Assembly (NCBI RefSeq): GCF_042186555.1
Contig: NC_133327.1
Span: 106,295,167 to 106,359,166, forward strand
Origin: Aquarana catesbeiana
Lineage: Eukaryota; Chordata; Amphibia; Anura; Ranidae
Direction of reading: 5' to 3'
DNA length: 64,000 nucleotides
Under the pieces are notes generated by a model. That model was not told the DNA's origin. It searched no databases and worked only from the letters and a program-made list of their open reading frames with translations. The position numbers and the translations under genes were made by a program. Position 1 is the stretch's first letter. Each line of letters begins with the position of its first letter. Of the stretch, positions 63,165 to 64,000 are shown one piece after another.

Positions 63165-64000
63165 GTGGGCATGGATCTCGTTGAATGGGCCCTAATTCTA
63201 GAAGGAGGGGTGCAACCTGATGCTTTATATGCCTCACAGATCGCTCCCCTAATCCACCTAGCAATAGAACTTTTAGATGCTTTGGACCCCTTCTTGGGGT
63301 CAGTGAACAAAACTAACAGTTGGGAGGAACTCCTAAACCCACTGGTCATTTCTAGATAAAGTAGAAGACATCTCTTTACGTCTAAAAGACCAAACCTTTC
63401 CCCTTCCGCATTTTTGGGAGAGGTGCAGAAACTAGGGAGGACTACCTCCTGGGACCTATGAAAGTTGGAAGAAACTTTGGGTAAATAGAGTGGATCGGGT
63501 TTAATCACCACCCTGTCCGCTAAAATCCTCAGGAAGGGATCTTTACAGGAAAGAGACTCTAGATCAGAAATCCTTCGCCCTGACGCAATAGCCAAAAGGA
63601 AGGACAACTTCAAAGAAATAATTTTCAGGGAAGCCTCATGCAAAGGCTCAAAAGGAGCCCTTGTTAGTGCATTTAATACCAACAACAGATCCCAGGGAGG
63701 AACATGTTTGAGGATCCTGGAAGTATGCCTAGATCTGGCTAAAAGAAACCTCCTGACTAAGGGATCTACCGCTAGTCTTCTCTCTGAAAATAAAGATAGG
63801 GCAGCAACCTGAACCCTAAGGGTGTTGACAGAGAGCCCCTTTTCCACTCCCTCCTGCAGAAAATCTAAAATGCAGGGAGTGGAAAAAGAATCTAAACCGG
63901 ATTTCCTTTGCCAGGAAATAAAAGTTTTCCAAACTTTCCCATAGATTCTTCTTGTGACTAAATTACGGCTGTCCAGGACAGTCTGAATAACCCTCTCTGA
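63163..64000 (-). CDS. DIRS tyrosine recombinase, N-terminal and middle part
   Basis: The minus frame is open from the window edge (64000) into the LTR, so the start lies outside. Following VEKGLSVNTLRVQVAALSLF (about 63847) comes the core-binding domain (RRFLLARSRHTSRILKHVP), then catalytic box I as ASGRRISDLESL, whose first or second Arg is the active-site Arg. The KPDPLYLPKVSSNFH to RIRAHSTRSM segment is the same as 53125-53477. The reading frame then runs into the 3' LTR and ends near 63122. With the C-terminal part at 52934-53477 it represents one gene split by a provirus. No stop or frameshift is seen, so the DIRS copy was probably young when hit. Confidence 0.88.

Noticed and set aside
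1..64000. tRNA, rRNA or host protein-coding exons
   Set aside because: I found no cloverleaf-like tRNA (the A-box-like sequence at 13509 belongs to a SINE), no rRNA-like stretch, and no coding segment resembling a host gene rather than a mobile element.

Overview
The window looks like intergenic or intronic DNA from a large, repeat-rich vertebrate genome, most likely an anuran amphibian and probably a ranid frog. I infer this from the mix of element types: many Tc1-like transposons, DIRS retrotransposons, L1-type LINEs, a vertebrate-type Ty1/copia remnant, an endogenous retrovirus, and dense TTAA-flanked, hAT-like and Harbinger-like MITEs. I see no host exon, rRNA or tRNA. Nearly every recognisable coding segment is a mobile-element protein and most are broken.

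Layout. Bases 1-5.5 kb hold scattered MITEs in sequence I cannot classify. 5.5-8.4 kb is a foldback element carrying two TTAA MITEs. 8.76-10.1 kb is a Tc1-like element with a decayed transposase, truncated by an L2/CR1-like LINE fragment. 11-14.5 kb is a MITE cluster that includes a SINE split by a TTAA element. 14.8-17 kb is a nearly complete Tc1-like element with a hAT MITE in its right end. 17.6-18.7 kb is a probable LTR. 20.9-28 kb is a run of TTAA MITEs, with another foldback element and a MITE nested in a MITE. 28.2-36.5 kb is a nested stack: a Tc1-like element interrupted by a hAT MITE and by a 4.5-kb L1 flanked by a 16-bp target duplication. 38-39.2 kb is a Ty1/copia remnant. 39.4-42.3 kb holds a 501-bp duplicated unit and a reverse-oriented TTAA MITE. 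42.3-46.6 kb is a decayed L1/Tx1-like LINE with a Tc1-like element in its 3' part.

The right end is the most interesting part. On the minus strand lie a piggyBac-type transposase fragment (about 49.1-49.8 kb), a degenerate DIRS gag-RT (49.8-52.5 kb), a DIRS terminal/internal-complementary repeat (52.6-52.9 kb) and an apparently open DIRS tyrosine recombinase. That recombinase is split by a 9.7-kb LTR provirus (53478-63164) with almost identical LTRs. The provirus has a PBS-like site, a PPT, a short MGN-starting gag-like ORF and an Env transmembrane tail, but no recognisable pol. An exact-length 353-bp stretch of the recombinase gene occurs on both sides of the provirus, which is not a normal integration footprint: it is either an unusual rearrangement or an assembly join of occupied and empty alleles.

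The elements do not work together as an operon or pathway. The functional links are mobilisation relationships: Tc1 transposases with their TIRs, a possible piggyBac source for TTAA MITEs, and a provirus that would need Pol in trans. Calls rest on motif and terminal-repeat recognition by eye; family names come from general knowledge, not database searches.
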